From CAOJBM01 sp051872535 (GTDB lineage Bacteria > Bacillota_I > Bacilli_A > RF39 > UBA660): a stretch of DNA of 33,818 nt. The notes beneath the pieces are model-generated. The model was not told where the DNA came from and did not search any database. It saw only the letters and a list, made by a program, of their open reading frames with translations. Of this stretch, positions 15,956 to 23,690 are shown piece after piece (within the stretch, counting starts at the first letter, position 1; the number at the start of each line of letters is the position of its first letter). A program made the position numbers and the translations under genes. The stretch is from positions 1 to 33,818 of the forward strand of contig JBJEDY010000064.1 in the NCBI GenBank assembly GCA_051872535.1, in the 5' to 3' direction.

Positions 15956-17089
15956 TTACTCCATTATTTCTATTTTAGTTGCTATATTTTCTTCAACAAC
16001 AATAAATACATCTATATTCATAATACTATTATTTTCGCTTTTTTTCAAAATATTTTTACTAATTATTGTATAGTCATTATCTAATAAATTATGAAGTTTA
16101 TCATTTATCTCTTCATTTATCATTTCTTCTATTTCTTCCTCTGTATATTCTTTATTTGTTTTTGTTACTTCTTTATCTTTAACAAATATCAATTCATTAC
16201 CAGCTATTGATAATAATTTGTGTTCTTCTCTTTTATAATCGTCTAAACGATTTCTAAAAATAATATGTTCTTTGTTTGGAGTTTTAATTTTTAGATTGAA
16301 ACGATCTTTTCCTGTTTCATCATACTTAATGTATTCTTTGTTAATCTTAATATTCATACTATACCAAGTATTTGCATATACTTTACCTTCTGCGCAGACA
16401 TTATTTTTGACTTCTTCATTAAACTTAATCTCATTGGATATTAAGATATCATCTTTATTAACATATTGATTTTCTTCAACAACAATTTCTCCTTTGGATG
16501 CTACTATCTTTTTTATTACACCTTCTTTTTTGGCAACGATATTACATTTTGTTTTTTGCTCTTCCGCATTATTAATAATTCTTTCTTCTACTTTTACTAC
16601 GTATTTCATACCAATTCTTTCAATTTCTAACCATTCAATTGTATTTGGGTTGGCTGCAAGTATTTCTTCTTTAATTTTAGAAATAGAATCAAAATCTTTC
16701 CTAATAGTAAACTTTTTTAAATTATGATTTTTAAGTTCTTTGTAAACTAAATCTCTTATTTCTTCTTTAGTATGAATAACATTAACAGATACAATAATAT
16801 TACTTATACAAAATGTTAAGACAATGAATAATACTAAAAACATAATAATCGAAAAATAAGTTCTAAATACTTGGTGAAAATTATAGATATTAAAATGTCT
16901 TTTTATTTTATATTTATAATATTTGCCAATTAAATCCAAATCTTTATATTCAACTTTTAAAACAACTTTTTGGGGATAGTATGCTATATCATAAATATTG
17001 ATATTTAATTGATGAAGAATCTTTAACATTGATAAATTATCTCTTAATTGAATCTCAATAGATACGTAGTGTTTTAAATATTTATTCAT
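15956..17089 (-). CDS. yqfD: Sporulation protein YqfD
   Basis: YqfD is a mother-cell (sigma-E) membrane protein required for sporulation in B. subtilis. The 377 residues contain an N-terminal cytoplasmic domain, one membrane segment (about residues 83-105) and an extracellular region with repeated beta strands and the NPNTIEWLEIERIGMKYVV motif typical of the family, then a VAKKEGVIKKIVASKGEIVV hairpin-like segment. It overlaps yqfC by 8 nt, the conserved pair. Confidence 0.93.
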   Translation of the reverse strand: MNKYLKHYVSIEIQLRDNLSMLKILHQLNINIYDIAYYPQKVVLKVEYKDLDLIGKYYKYKIKRHFNIYNFHQVFRTYFSIIMFLVLFIVLTFCISNIIVSVNVIHTKEEIRDLVYKELKNHNLKKFTIRKDFDSISKIKEEILAANPNTIEWLEIERIGMKYVVKVEERIINNAEEQKTKCNIVAKKEGVIKKIVASKGEIVVEENQYVNKDDILISNEIKFNEEVKNNVCAEGKVYANTWYSMNIKINKEYIKYDETGKDRFNLKIKTPNKEHIIFRNRLDDYKREEHKLLSIAGNELIFVKDKEVTKTNKEYTEEEIEEMINEEINDKLHNLLDNDYTIISKNILKKSENNSIMNIDVFIVVEENIATKIEIME

Positions 17090-17324
17090 TATCCGTAACC
17101 TTTATATTTGTTATTTTACCTTTAAACATGACCTCATTGGCAAGCAATTTTACTACTGTTATACATTCTCCATCAATGATTATTCTTTTACCATCTACTA
17201 AGACTTCAATATGGTTATTACTTATATCGATAATTCGCTTATAATTATAAATATATAATCCATTCTCATATGTTGTAAGCATATATTTATTATTTTTAAA
17301 ATAATTCGTTATATAATTTAGCAT
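17082..17324 (-). CDS. yqfC: Sporulation protein YqfC (YabP family)
   Basis: An 80-residue beta-rich protein of the YabP/YqfC family, ending GKITNIKVTDNE. It precedes and overlaps yqfD, as across spore formers. AGGTGAT lies just before the ATG. It is expected to be a mother-cell protein; its molecular role is unknown. It heads the leftward series to recO. Confidence 0.87.
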   Translation of the reverse strand: MLNYITNYFKNNKYMLTTYENGLYIYNYKRIIDISNNHIEVLVDGKRIIIDGECITVVKLLANEVMFKGKITNIKVTDNE

Positions 17325-17368
17325 TATATCACCTATATAAATATATATTCGAAAGGTGAAATAATTGA

Positions 17369-17398
17369 ATAAAAAAAGACTGAATTAATTCAATCTTT
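17369..17398 (-). terminator. Terminator of yqeY
   Basis: On the minus strand AAGATTGAATTAATTCAGTCTT folds as a near-perfect hairpin and is followed by TTTTTTT. The yqeY stop lies within the stem. Confidence 0.7.
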
Positions 17399-17828
17399 CT
17401 CTAATTAAGTTACTTACAACTTTCATATCCGCTTGAACACCGAATAATTTACTTGCTTCTTTCATAACAATACCCATATCTTTGATACTTGTAGGTTGTA
17501 ATTCTGCAAATATTTTATCTAGTCCAGCATTTATTTGTTCTATTGTTAGTTCTTCTGGTAAATACATATTTAATATTTCTACTTCTTTAGTAAGACTTTC
17601 TACTAAATCTTGTTTTCCATATTTAGCATACTCATCAATACTATCTTTACGAACTTTAACTTGTTTTTTTACTACGGCTTGTACTTCTTCATCACTTAAT
17701 TCATGTTTTAAATTAATTGCTTCCATTTGAAGAGTACTTTTTAACATTCTTAAAACAGATATTTTAAACTTATTTTGTTCTTTCATTGCTGTTACTGTGT
17801 CATTTTTAATTGTTTCTAATAATGTCAT
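17385..17828 (-). CDS. yqeY: GatB/YqeY domain protein
   Basis: A 147-residue helical protein with the YqeY features: MKEQNKFKISVLRML, then EEVQAVVKKQVKVRKDSI and YLPEEL, and a C-terminal KDMGIVMKEA. It resembles the C-terminal tail domain of GatB, suggesting tRNA contact, but its function is unproven. It follows rpsU by 16 nt, the conserved Firmicutes pair. Confidence 0.93.
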   Translation of the reverse strand: MTLLETIKNDTVTAMKEQNKFKISVLRMLKSTLQMEAINLKHELSDEEVQAVVKKQVKVRKDSIDEYAKYGKQDLVESLTKEVEILNMYLPEELTIEQINAGLDKIFAELQPTSIKDMGIVMKEASKLFGVQADMKVVSNLIRERLN

Positions 17829-17844
17829 TATTAATCACCTTTTA

Positions 17845-18030
17845 TTAACCTCTATTGTGTTTTCTTGCATTTCTAATCATTTCTTTTTTAGCTTCACGTC
17901 TTTTAACACCAGGTTTTTCATAGTGTTTTCTTTTTTTTAATTCAGAAGGGACACCACTTCTTGCAACTTTTACTTTAAACTTTCTTAAAGCTCCATCAAC
18001 ATTGCCATTAGTTACAACTACTTTTGTCAT
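17845..18030 (-). CDS. rpsU: Small ribosomal subunit protein bS21
   Basis: S21 is the last protein to join the 30S platform. The 61-residue, highly basic protein has the family core ALRKFKVKVARSGV and the KRKHYEKPGVKRREAKKE segment. GGGAGGG lies before the ATG and a strong promoter just upstream. Confidence 0.95.
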   Translation of the reverse strand: MTKVVVTNGNVDGALRKFKVKVARSGVPSELKKRKHYEKPGVKRREAKKEMIRNARKHNRG

Positions 18031-18061
18031 TTAATTTCCCTCCCTTCATTAACTACATTAA

Positions 18062-18090
18062 ATTATAACACTAGAGTTTTTCTTTGACAA
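18062..18090 (-). promoter_or_regulatory. Sigma-A promoter of rpsU-yqeY
   Basis: On the minus strand TTGTCA (18090-18085), a 17-bp spacer and TATAAT (18067-18062). Confidence 0.8.
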
Positions 18091-18091
18091 G

Positions 18092-18124
18092 GAAAAAAAT
18101 CCTTTAAAAACAAGTTTTAAAGGG
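18092..18124 (-). terminator. Terminator after the pilin-like gene
   Basis: On the minus strand CCTTTAAAA, a short loop and TTTTAAAGG are followed by ATTTTTTTCC. It separates the pilin-like gene from the rpsU promoter. Confidence 0.75.
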
Positions 18125-18131
18125 ATAAAAG

Positions 18132-18881
18132 TTATTTTTCATAATCTTTTCTTTGATGAATATAATTTGATTCAAAATATTCGATATTTTTATTTAACCA
18201 CTCCAGGGAAGCTTCTTCAGTATATCCGTACGCTTGTGTTAAATCTGTTAACAAGAAAGCATCTAAATATAATGGATTAGAAGATTGACCAGTTTTTGTT
18301 ACTTCAAAATACCACTTATCACTTTCATCGACACTTTCGTCAGTACTAACAACTAATCCAGTTACTTTCCAATTTGGCTCAGATATTACAGAATTAGCAA
18401 GATTTTGAAAATAATATACTTTAGAATTATTACTATTACGAAGTGCTATTTGAAATGTTGTGTATTCTACTGGTTGTCCTGCGGTAAAATAAGCATACTG
18501 AAAGTAATACTCATGGCTTTTTCTTACAACATTTCTTCCTAGTTCTTGAGTTATTTTATTATCTCCCAGTTTATTAAAAGATATACTACGGATAGAGTGA
18601 TACATTTGATTACTGGCATAAGTTGCATTTGATAAAATCCATTGATAATCAGCACCTTCAACAGAATCAGCTTCAAAACTACTATTTTGGATTTTATTAC
18701 GCAGGTTGATTAATTTTCTATCACCACGATCATTTAAATTAATTTTTATTTCATCATTATAATCTTTAGCTAGAAGACGATTATGAGCATAATTAGCTAA
18801 TAAAATTGCTGATATTAATGCAAATACTAAAAAGAATGAATATATTAATGACATGGAAAAAAAGCCGTTTTTCTTACGCAT
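18132..18881 (-). CDS. Pilin-like secreted protein with a jelly-roll/CBM-like body
   Basis: A 249-residue protein starting MRKKNGFFSMSLIYSFF, a short basic leader, a Gly-Phe junction and about 20 hydrophobic residues, as in type IV prepilins. The usual Glu at position +5 of the mature protein is Ser. The rest is soluble and strand-rich with an NSSFEADS...W pattern as at the start of family 4/22-like carbohydrate-binding modules. It probably sits on the cell surface. AGAGGG precedes the ATG, and a TATAAT (18911-18906) lies within the terminator region of the bacteriocin operon. No pilus assembly genes are nearby. Family not recognised; the pilin and CBM resemblances are judged by eye. Confidence 0.6.
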   Translation of the reverse strand: MRKKNGFFSMSLIYSFFLVFALISAILLANYAHNRLLAKDYNDEIKINLNDRGDRKLINLRNKIQNSSFEADSVEGADYQWILSNATYASNQMYHSIRSISFNKLGDNKITQELGRNVVRKSHEYYFQYAYFTAGQPVEYTTFQIALRNSNNSKVYYFQNLANSVISEPNWKVTGLVVSTDESVDESDKWYFEVTKTGQSSNPLYLDAFLLTDLTQAYGYTEEASLEWLNKNIEYFESNYIHQRKDYEK

Positions 18882-18922
18882 ATTAGTACCCTCTATTCTT
18901 TAATTATTATATCTTATTTTAC

Positions 18923-18955
18923 AAAAAAATAAAAGAGAATCAATTCTCTTTTATT
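18923..18955 (-). terminator. Terminator of the bacteriocin operon
   Basis: On the minus strand AATAAAAGAGAAT and ATTCTCTTTTATT form a 13-bp stem with a 2-nt core, followed by TTTTTG. It begins directly after the stop codon of the last peptide gene. Confidence 0.8.
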
Positions 18956-19117
18956 TTAAAGTGGACATAAACGGCCAGCTCTAATTCTTCTTATAGAACT
19001 TCCGATAGAACGACCAAAGTTATAAATATTTTCTGTTGCTCTAGATATAGCATTTAGAAAAGTTGCAGATATTCCTCCACCAGTTATTGTAATTAATTCA
19101 GCATTTTCTATTTTCAT
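18956..19117 (-). CDS. Bacteriocin precursor B (double-glycine leader)
   Basis: A 53-residue peptide. The leader MKIENAELITITGG fits the double-glycine type cut by C39 peptidases. The predicted mature part, 39 residues, starts GISATF, contains a GxxxG motif (GRSIG, residues 35-39), is rich in Arg near its end (RRIRAGR) and finishes CPL. It is cationic and amphipathic, as class II bacteriocins are. AGGTGATG precedes the ATG. It lies 8 nt after precursor A, so the two may act as a two-peptide bacteriocin. No close family member is recognised. The gene is too small for ordinary calling. Confidence 0.8.
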   Translation of the reverse strand: MKIENAELITITGGGISATFLNAISRATENIYNFGRSIGSSIRRIRAGRLCPL

Positions 19118-19125
19118 ATCATCAC

Positions 19126-19263
19126 CTACTTACATTTGTTTGGACGGATATATCCATCGATAACTCCTGCTGTAAATATCCCTATTCCACAGCATACGGC
19201 TGCCCATAAGCCCCATCCACCACCAATAGTGGTACTTAATTCTTCATTGCTAAGTTGTTTCAT
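19126..19263 (-). CDS. Bacteriocin precursor A (double-glycine leader)
   Basis: A 45-residue peptide. The leader MKQLSNEELSTTIGG is a textbook double-glycine leader (LSxxEL...IGG). The predicted mature part, 30 residues, starts GWGLWAAVCCGIG, is strongly hydrophobic in its middle and ends basic (RPNKCK). It has three Cys, two adjacent, so one disulphide is possible. AAAGGA lies seven bases before the ATG. It follows the exporter and accessory genes directly, which supports its export by that transporter. Whether it is antibacterial or a signal peptide cannot be told from sequence. Confidence 0.82.
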   Translation of the reverse strand: MKQLSNEELSTTIGGGWGLWAAVCCGIGIFTAGVIDGYIRPNKCK

Positions 19264-19280
19264 TATGTTTTCCTTTCATT

Positions 19281-19700
19281 TTACGACAATATTTTTTTTA
19301 ATATACTTTGTTTATTTTTAAGTAATTTAACCTTTATTATAGTTTCAGAAGGAATATCTTCATAATCGCTTAGTTTAATAGATGCAATATTATATACATC
19401 GTTATATATTTGTTCTTTTTTGGGAGTTAATAAGGAAATAGTATTAATATCAATTTGTTTTTTATCAATTTCTAAGACTTCATATTTCAAAATATCTTCT
19501 GATAATTCTAAAGGTGCTAATACTTCAAGATAATCTTGGTCATTGTATTTTATTGCATAAAAGTATTTACTATCATATAATTCAATATTTAGAAGATAAA
19601 ATCCTACAACAAAGAAAATGATAATTAAAAAGATTAATAAAAATGGTATATTTGGTATGGTGTGGATTATAGAATATATATTATCTTTGTAGTAGTTCAT
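19281..19700 (-). CDS. Short membrane accessory protein of the bacteriocin operon
   Basis: A 139-residue protein with one N-terminal membrane segment (about residues 18-38) and a small extracytoplasmic beta-rich domain. It overlaps the exporter gene by 20 nt and ends 17 nt before precursor A. Full HlyD/ComB-type accessory proteins are about 400 residues, so this may be a reduced equivalent, or the immunity protein, which is otherwise missing. No motif decides between these. Confidence 0.6.
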   Translation of the reverse strand: MNYYKDNIYSIIHTIPNIPFLLIFLIIIFFVVGFYLLNIELYDSKYFYAIKYNDQDYLEVLAPLELSEDILKYEVLEIDKKQIDINTISLLTPKKEQIYNDVYNIASIKLSDYEDIPSETIIKVKLLKNKQSILKKILS

Positions 19701-21750
19701 TTGACCCTCCTATTAAAATTGTTTTATTGAATAATTTTTGTAAATCTCGATGAGCAATATAAATAACCGTTTTATCTTTATACTCCTTTTTTATTCTTTT
19801 GATGATAGATTCTTCTTTAACTAAGTCTAATTCACTTAAAGCTTCATCCAAAATAATTATATTCTTATTTTGAAGAAGTGCTCTAGCTAGTATTATTCTT
19901 TGCTTTTCACCACCAGATAGATTAATTCCGCCATCTATTAGCATTGTATCTAAACGAAGTGGTTTAGTAGCTATAACGTTTTCTAAATCACAAATAGTAA
20001 TGACTTTATTTAATTCTTCAATACTGATATCTTTATTTAATGTTAGATTATTTCTAATTGTATCTGTAAAAAGACTTTCATTTTGAGAAACATAAGTAAT
20101 ATTATTTCTGATAGATGCTACAGTATAATCTTTTATATCAACTTCCCCTATTTTGATACATCCTTGATAATTTGTCGCATACTTCATTAATAATTTACAT
20201 ATGGTACTTTTCCCAGAACCACTTTTCCCTTTTAAAAAAACTTTCTCTCCTTTAGTAATTGTAAATGATTCTTTATCTAATACTTTATGATAATCATCAT
20301 AAGAATAACTTAAATCACTTACACTTATATTCCCATTATGAAAATCATTTTCTTTATCAATTTTTTCTTCTTTAATAGCATTAAACTCTGTTACTTTATT
20401 AATAGATAATTTAATTAAATTATATTTAGGAATAATACTAGTTATATTTTTAATCGGATCAAAGAAATAAGTTGCTAAAGTACTAAAGGTTACAAGATTA
20501 ATTAAAGTTAATTTATTGTTATAAATTAAGATTAAACCAATACTCATAATTAATAATGTACCAAGTTCACTAATTATTTTATGAATAGTTTCTAAAGATA
20601 ATATGAACTTATTTAAATAGTAACTATCTTTAATATATAGTACACTACTTTGTTCTAACATGTCATTTATGTAAGATTCAATATGAAGATTTTTAATTGA
20701 ATTAACACTAGATATTTTTTCAACTAGTTGAGCGTTAAAGTCAGTTTCTCTATCAATGTTATCGTTAATTTTTCTATAAACAAATGGATTAAATACTAAA
20801 GTTACTAATAAGTACAATATAACTATTAAACAAAGAATAAAAAAGAGATTTTTATTTAAAGTTATTAGAAAGTAAATGCTACTTAAAGCAAGAATTAAAT
20901 CAATAAATACAGTTGTTAATATTTCTGTAAATAAAGACTTAATATTAGCTAGATCATTTACTCTTGTAATTAATTCTCCATTTGGTTTAGATACGACAAC
21001 ATTAGAAGGTAGATTAAAAATATGTTTAATAAATGGGATAATAAAAAGTGCATCAATATTTTTGTTAAGAGCATTACAAAGACTTTTTTTATAATATTCA
21101 GATACTAACTTAATGGAAGATACAATTATGAAGAAAATAAGGAAGTAGTGAAAAAAATTTCTATTACTTGTATCCATTATATTAGTCATTATTTTAAGAT
21201 GAAAACCTAAGAATATCGAAAGAAGGGTTATTATAATACTGAACAAAATAATTTTTATAAAGGTTTTCTTCTCAGTTTTAAATACACTATATAGTACTTC
21301 TGTAATATTAGGAATACGTGGTAATATAGTAATCTTCTCACGTGGTCTTAATAAAATAGCAATGCCATCCCAGATTTTTTGAAAATCTTCTATTTTCATT
21401 TTAATCATTCCTTTAGCAGGATCCATAATTTTAAAATTATCTTTCTCTACTTTATAGATGACTACAAAATGAAAGAGATTATTTTGGGTTTTTATATGAG
21501 CAATTAAAGGCAGTATAACATTACCAGTTTGAAGATCTTTAATATTACATTTTATTCCTATTCCATCAAATCCATATTTGTTTGCACAATTAACAAGATG
21601 AAAGGCTGTTGTTCCGTTTATATTAGTATGTGAATCCAATTTAATTTTTTCAAGTGGTACATAACCTTGGTAATATTTAATTATCGATAATAAACAACAT
21701 GCTCCACAATCTCTTGCGCTACTTTGTCTTACGACAAAATCTTTAGTCAT
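19681..21750 (-). CDS. Peptidase-containing ABC transporter for double-glycine peptides
   Basis: A 689-residue PCAT-type exporter that removes the leader and exports the peptide. The N-terminal C39 peptidase has Cys15 in SARDCGACCL, His94 in FHFVVIYK and Asp110 in IMDPAKG, so the triad is intact. A six-helix membrane domain follows (about residues 160-430), then an ABC ATPase with GKSGSGKST, signature LSGGEKQR (611-618) and IILDEALSELD. AAGGAGG precedes the ATG. It leads the operon with the accessory protein and two precursors downstream. Close relatives are LagD/ComA/MesD-type proteins. Confidence 0.95.
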   Translation of the reverse strand: MTKDFVVRQSSARDCGACCLLSIIKYYQGYVPLEKIKLDSHTNINGTTAFHLVNCANKYGFDGIGIKCNIKDLQTGNVILPLIAHIKTQNNLFHFVVIYKVEKDNFKIMDPAKGMIKMKIEDFQKIWDGIAILLRPREKITILPRIPNITEVLYSVFKTEKKTFIKIILFSIIITLLSIFLGFHLKIMTNIMDTSNRNFFHYFLIFFIIVSSIKLVSEYYKKSLCNALNKNIDALFIIPFIKHIFNLPSNVVVSKPNGELITRVNDLANIKSLFTEILTTVFIDLILALSSIYFLITLNKNLFFILCLIVILYLLVTLVFNPFVYRKINDNIDRETDFNAQLVEKISSVNSIKNLHIESYINDMLEQSSVLYIKDSYYLNKFILSLETIHKIISELGTLLIMSIGLILIYNNKLTLINLVTFSTLATYFFDPIKNITSIIPKYNLIKLSINKVTEFNAIKEEKIDKENDFHNGNISVSDLSYSYDDYHKVLDKESFTITKGEKVFLKGKSGSGKSTICKLLMKYATNYQGCIKIGEVDIKDYTVASIRNNITYVSQNESLFTDTIRNNLTLNKDISIEELNKVITICDLENVIATKPLRLDTMLIDGGINLSGGEKQRIILARALLQNKNIIILDEALSELDLVKEESIIKRIKKEYKDKTVIYIAHRDLQKLFNKTILIGGSNELLQR

Positions 21751-21825
21751 ATTTTTTTCCTCCTTCTACTTATATCTTATAGGTAAATGCCTAATTTCCT
21801 TTTTTTTTTATGATTTTTTATTATT

Positions 21826-21854
21826 CCATAAAAAAACTAGTATTTTCATACTAG
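21826..21854 (-). terminator. Terminator of the CmpB-like operon
   Basis: On the minus strand CTAGTAT-GAAA-ATACTAG (21854-21837) followed by TTTTTTT. It separates this operon from the bacteriocin exporter downstream. Confidence 0.8.
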
Positions 21855-21858
21855 AATC

Positions 21859-22590
21859 TTACTTTCTTTTTTTCTTCTTTTTATTTGAGCGATCAATCCA
21901 TTTTTTTATCTCATCTAATTCTGTTTCATAATTATTTTTTAAATCTGGAAAACTTTTAAAGAAACGTATTTTTTTTATATTTAAATGAGTCAGTTTTTCT
22001 TTAAGAGTCTTTTCAATAATTCCAGGTAGCATTCTTAGTTTTTCAGCTTTTAATTCTTCAGCTACAATAATTCTATTACGCAAAGCATAGGCAATAACAA
22101 TTGAATATATAACATCAGCTGTAAACAATAATGCTAAAACTATAGAAATTATATTTAATACTTGCATCGATACTATTTCAAACAAATTCATTAGTAATGG
22201 TTGAAATATATAAATAACAGCACATGCACAAAAACCAAAAGCAATCATATTACCAACACAAATACGACCATTTATACTATCAATTCTGTCAGAGTAATCC
22301 CACCATTTGTTGTGAAATATTTTTTCTAATATATAACTTGTATAATATTCAATTGCTGATGTAATTAATACCCCGAATACAAAAACAACTATAGGATCCT
22401 CTTCATATCTTAGTAAAGTAACTAAGATAGCCAAAGCACCTAGCCCATAAACTGGACAATAAGGTCCAAACAGAAAACCTCTATTAACTATTTTTTTTGA
22501 TTCCATACTACATACAATTACTTCTAAAATCCATCCAATAATACTATAAATTAAAAAACTTAAAAAAATAATTGTTAGATTGTATTCCAT
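21859..22590 (-). CDS. CmpB-type putative ABC-transporter membrane protein (type IV)
   Basis: A 243-residue multi-pass protein with the family pattern YSIIGWILEVIVCS, then KIVNRGFLFGPYCPVYGLGAL and KWWDYSD. This matches the putative ABC-transporter type IV/CmpB family found widely in Firmicutes. About five or six membrane segments are followed by a basic, Lys-rich cytoplasmic tail. No ATPase partner is adjacent and its substrate is unknown. It starts 9 nt after the VirB2-like gene, so the two form an operon. Confidence 0.83.
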   Translation of the reverse strand: MEYNLTIIFLSFLIYSIIGWILEVIVCSMESKKIVNRGFLFGPYCPVYGLGALAILVTLLRYEEDPIVVFVFGVLITSAIEYYTSYILEKIFHNKWWDYSDRIDSINGRICVGNMIAFGFCACAVIYIFQPLLMNLFEIVSMQVLNIISIVLALLFTADVIYSIVIAYALRNRIIVAEELKAEKLRMLPGIIEKTLKEKLTHLNIKKIRFFKSFPDLKNNYETELDEIKKWIDRSNKKKKKRK

Positions 22591-22599
22591 ATAATCACC

Positions 22600-23028
22600 T
22601 TATTCTGATGGACAAGTTGATGCTATTGAACAAGAATCCGGTTCTCTTAAACACATTCCTAAATTGTCATATTTCTCTAAATCTGAATCAAAGTTAACTA
22701 ATACTGTAAAAGCAAAATAAATAATTGATGGTAATAAAAAGATTACAATCGAAGCAATAGCTCTTTTCATAATAACTTGAGTTTGTTTCTTAACTAAATC
22801 TTGGTCATTACCTATTACAGCTTTAAACATATCTACACAAGCAACTATCATTAATAAAAGTGGTACTAATATTTTAACTATAAATAATGCATAACCACCT
22901 ATTTTAAATACATCAACTACACCTTGATCACATTCTAATCCCAAATTTGCATTTTGAGCTAATACGGTTACTGACAAAAACATATATGTAAATATAGTAA
23001 AAATTACATATTTAATACTTTTTTTCAT
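22600..23028 (-). CDS. Small secreted two-helix membrane protein, VirB2/TrbC-like topology
   Basis: A 142-residue protein with a signal peptide (about residues 1-24, ending VLAQ), then two long hydrophobic segments (about 42-66 and 85-112) separated by a short charged loop. This is the topology and size of VirB2/TrbC pilin-like subunits. Cys residues are clustered outside the membrane (one near residue 33 and three in the tail CLREPDSCSIASTC), so disulphides are likely. No conjugation or secretion genes are near. It has its own promoter and shares an operon with the CmpB-like gene. Assignment rests on topology only. Confidence 0.6.
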   Translation of the reverse strand: MKKSIKYVIFTIFTYMFLSVTVLAQNANLGLECDQGVVDVFKIGGYALFIVKILVPLLLMIVACVDMFKAVIGNDQDLVKKQTQVIMKRAIASIVIFLLPSIIYFAFTVLVNFDSDLEKYDNLGMCLREPDSCSIASTCPSE

Positions 23029-23044
23029 ATTATCACCTAAATAA

Positions 23045-23073
23045 ATAATACCCTATTTTCAATTTAATGTAAA
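23045..23073 (-). promoter_or_regulatory. Promoter of the VirB2-like/CmpB-like operon
   Basis: On the minus strand TTTACA (23073-23068), a 17-bp spacer and TATTAT (23050-23045). Confidence 0.6.
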
Positions 23074-23129
23074 TATTTAGTATATTTTTTAACGTAAATT
23101 AGTATTATTAAGTAGATTAGGAGGAGAAT

Positions 23130-23624
23130 ATGTTAAATAAACAAAATCTATGGTATATTACCTTATTTAGTTTAATAGTTGTATTATGTGTTTACTATGT
23201 TGCAATGCCTGGAAGTAATTCTCTAAAGTCTATATCTAATGGTATGGATAATAATGAAAATATTGTTTCAACAATATCAGAAAGCACTGAGTTAGTAGCT
23301 TTAAGAGTTGAAGCTGATGAAAGTATGTTAAATCAAATGCAGGAGTTTCAGGATATATTACTTAGTGAATCAACGACAGTTGATGAAAAAAATAATGCTT
23401 ATGAAAGCTTAGTGGCATTAAATACTAACAAGGGAAAAGAAGAAGATTTAGAAAATATTCTTTTGAAAGAGTTTGGATATAATTCTTTTGTACAAATTAA
23501 TGGTGATTATATAAATGTTGTTATAGAGGAAAAAGAACATAATAATGAAATAGCAAATAAAATAATTAGAAGAGTTCAAAAAGAATATCAAGTAAAGAAA
23601 CATATAACTGTTAAATTCCAATGA
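23130..23624 (+). CDS. spoIIIAH: Stage III sporulation protein AH
   Basis: SpoIIIAH is the mother-cell partner of SpoIIQ in the channel joining mother cell and forespore. The 164 residues start MLNKQNLWYITLFSLIVVL, the family's N-terminal anchor, followed by a helical stretch and a C-terminal ring-building (YscJ/FliF-like) domain with an ITVKF end. Normally it is the last of the eight-gene spoIIIA operon; here it is alone, with a divergent gene upstream and gerE downstream. GGAGGAG precedes the ATG. A weak sigma-E-like ATATT...CGTAAATT lies upstream. Confidence 0.92.
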   Translation: MLNKQNLWYITLFSLIVVLCVYYVAMPGSNSLKSISNGMDNNENIVSTISESTELVALRVEADESMLNQMQEFQDILLSESTTVDEKNNAYESLVALNTNKGKEEDLENILLKEFGYNSFVQINGDYINVVIEEKEHNNEIANKIIRRVQKEYQVKKHITVKFQ

Positions 23625-23631
23625 TGTACTA

Positions 23632-23660
23632 CACCAATAAGTACTCACTTTCATAGTATG
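23632..23660 (+). promoter_or_regulatory. Candidate sigma-K promoter of gerE
   Basis: CACC (23632-23635), exactly 16 bp, then CATAGTATG (23652-23660). This fits the sigma-K pattern mACm-N16-CATAnnnTA except for the last base. B. subtilis gerE is transcribed by sigma-K. Confidence 0.55.
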
Positions 23661-23690
23661 TATTAAGGATGAATATATAGAAAGTGAGTA
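23642..23690 (+). promoter_or_regulatory. 11-bp inverted repeat spanning the gerE promoter and start
   Basis: TACTCACTTTC (23642-23652) and GAAAGTGAGTA (23680-23690) are perfectly complementary, 27 nt apart. The right arm holds the GTG start (23684) and the GTGAG that could serve the alternative ATG at 23699. Only transcripts starting upstream of 23642 would carry both arms. Confidence 0.55.

Noticed and set aside
13622..17324. Horizontal acquisition of the vanZ-like gene as drug resistance
   Set aside because: Base composition matches the neighbours, overlaps are tight, and VanZ-like proteins are common outside resistance islands.
19136..19321. 61-codon plus-strand frame across the bacteriocin peptides
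   Set aside because: It is antisense to precursor A, which has a clear ribosome-binding site and a double-glycine leader.
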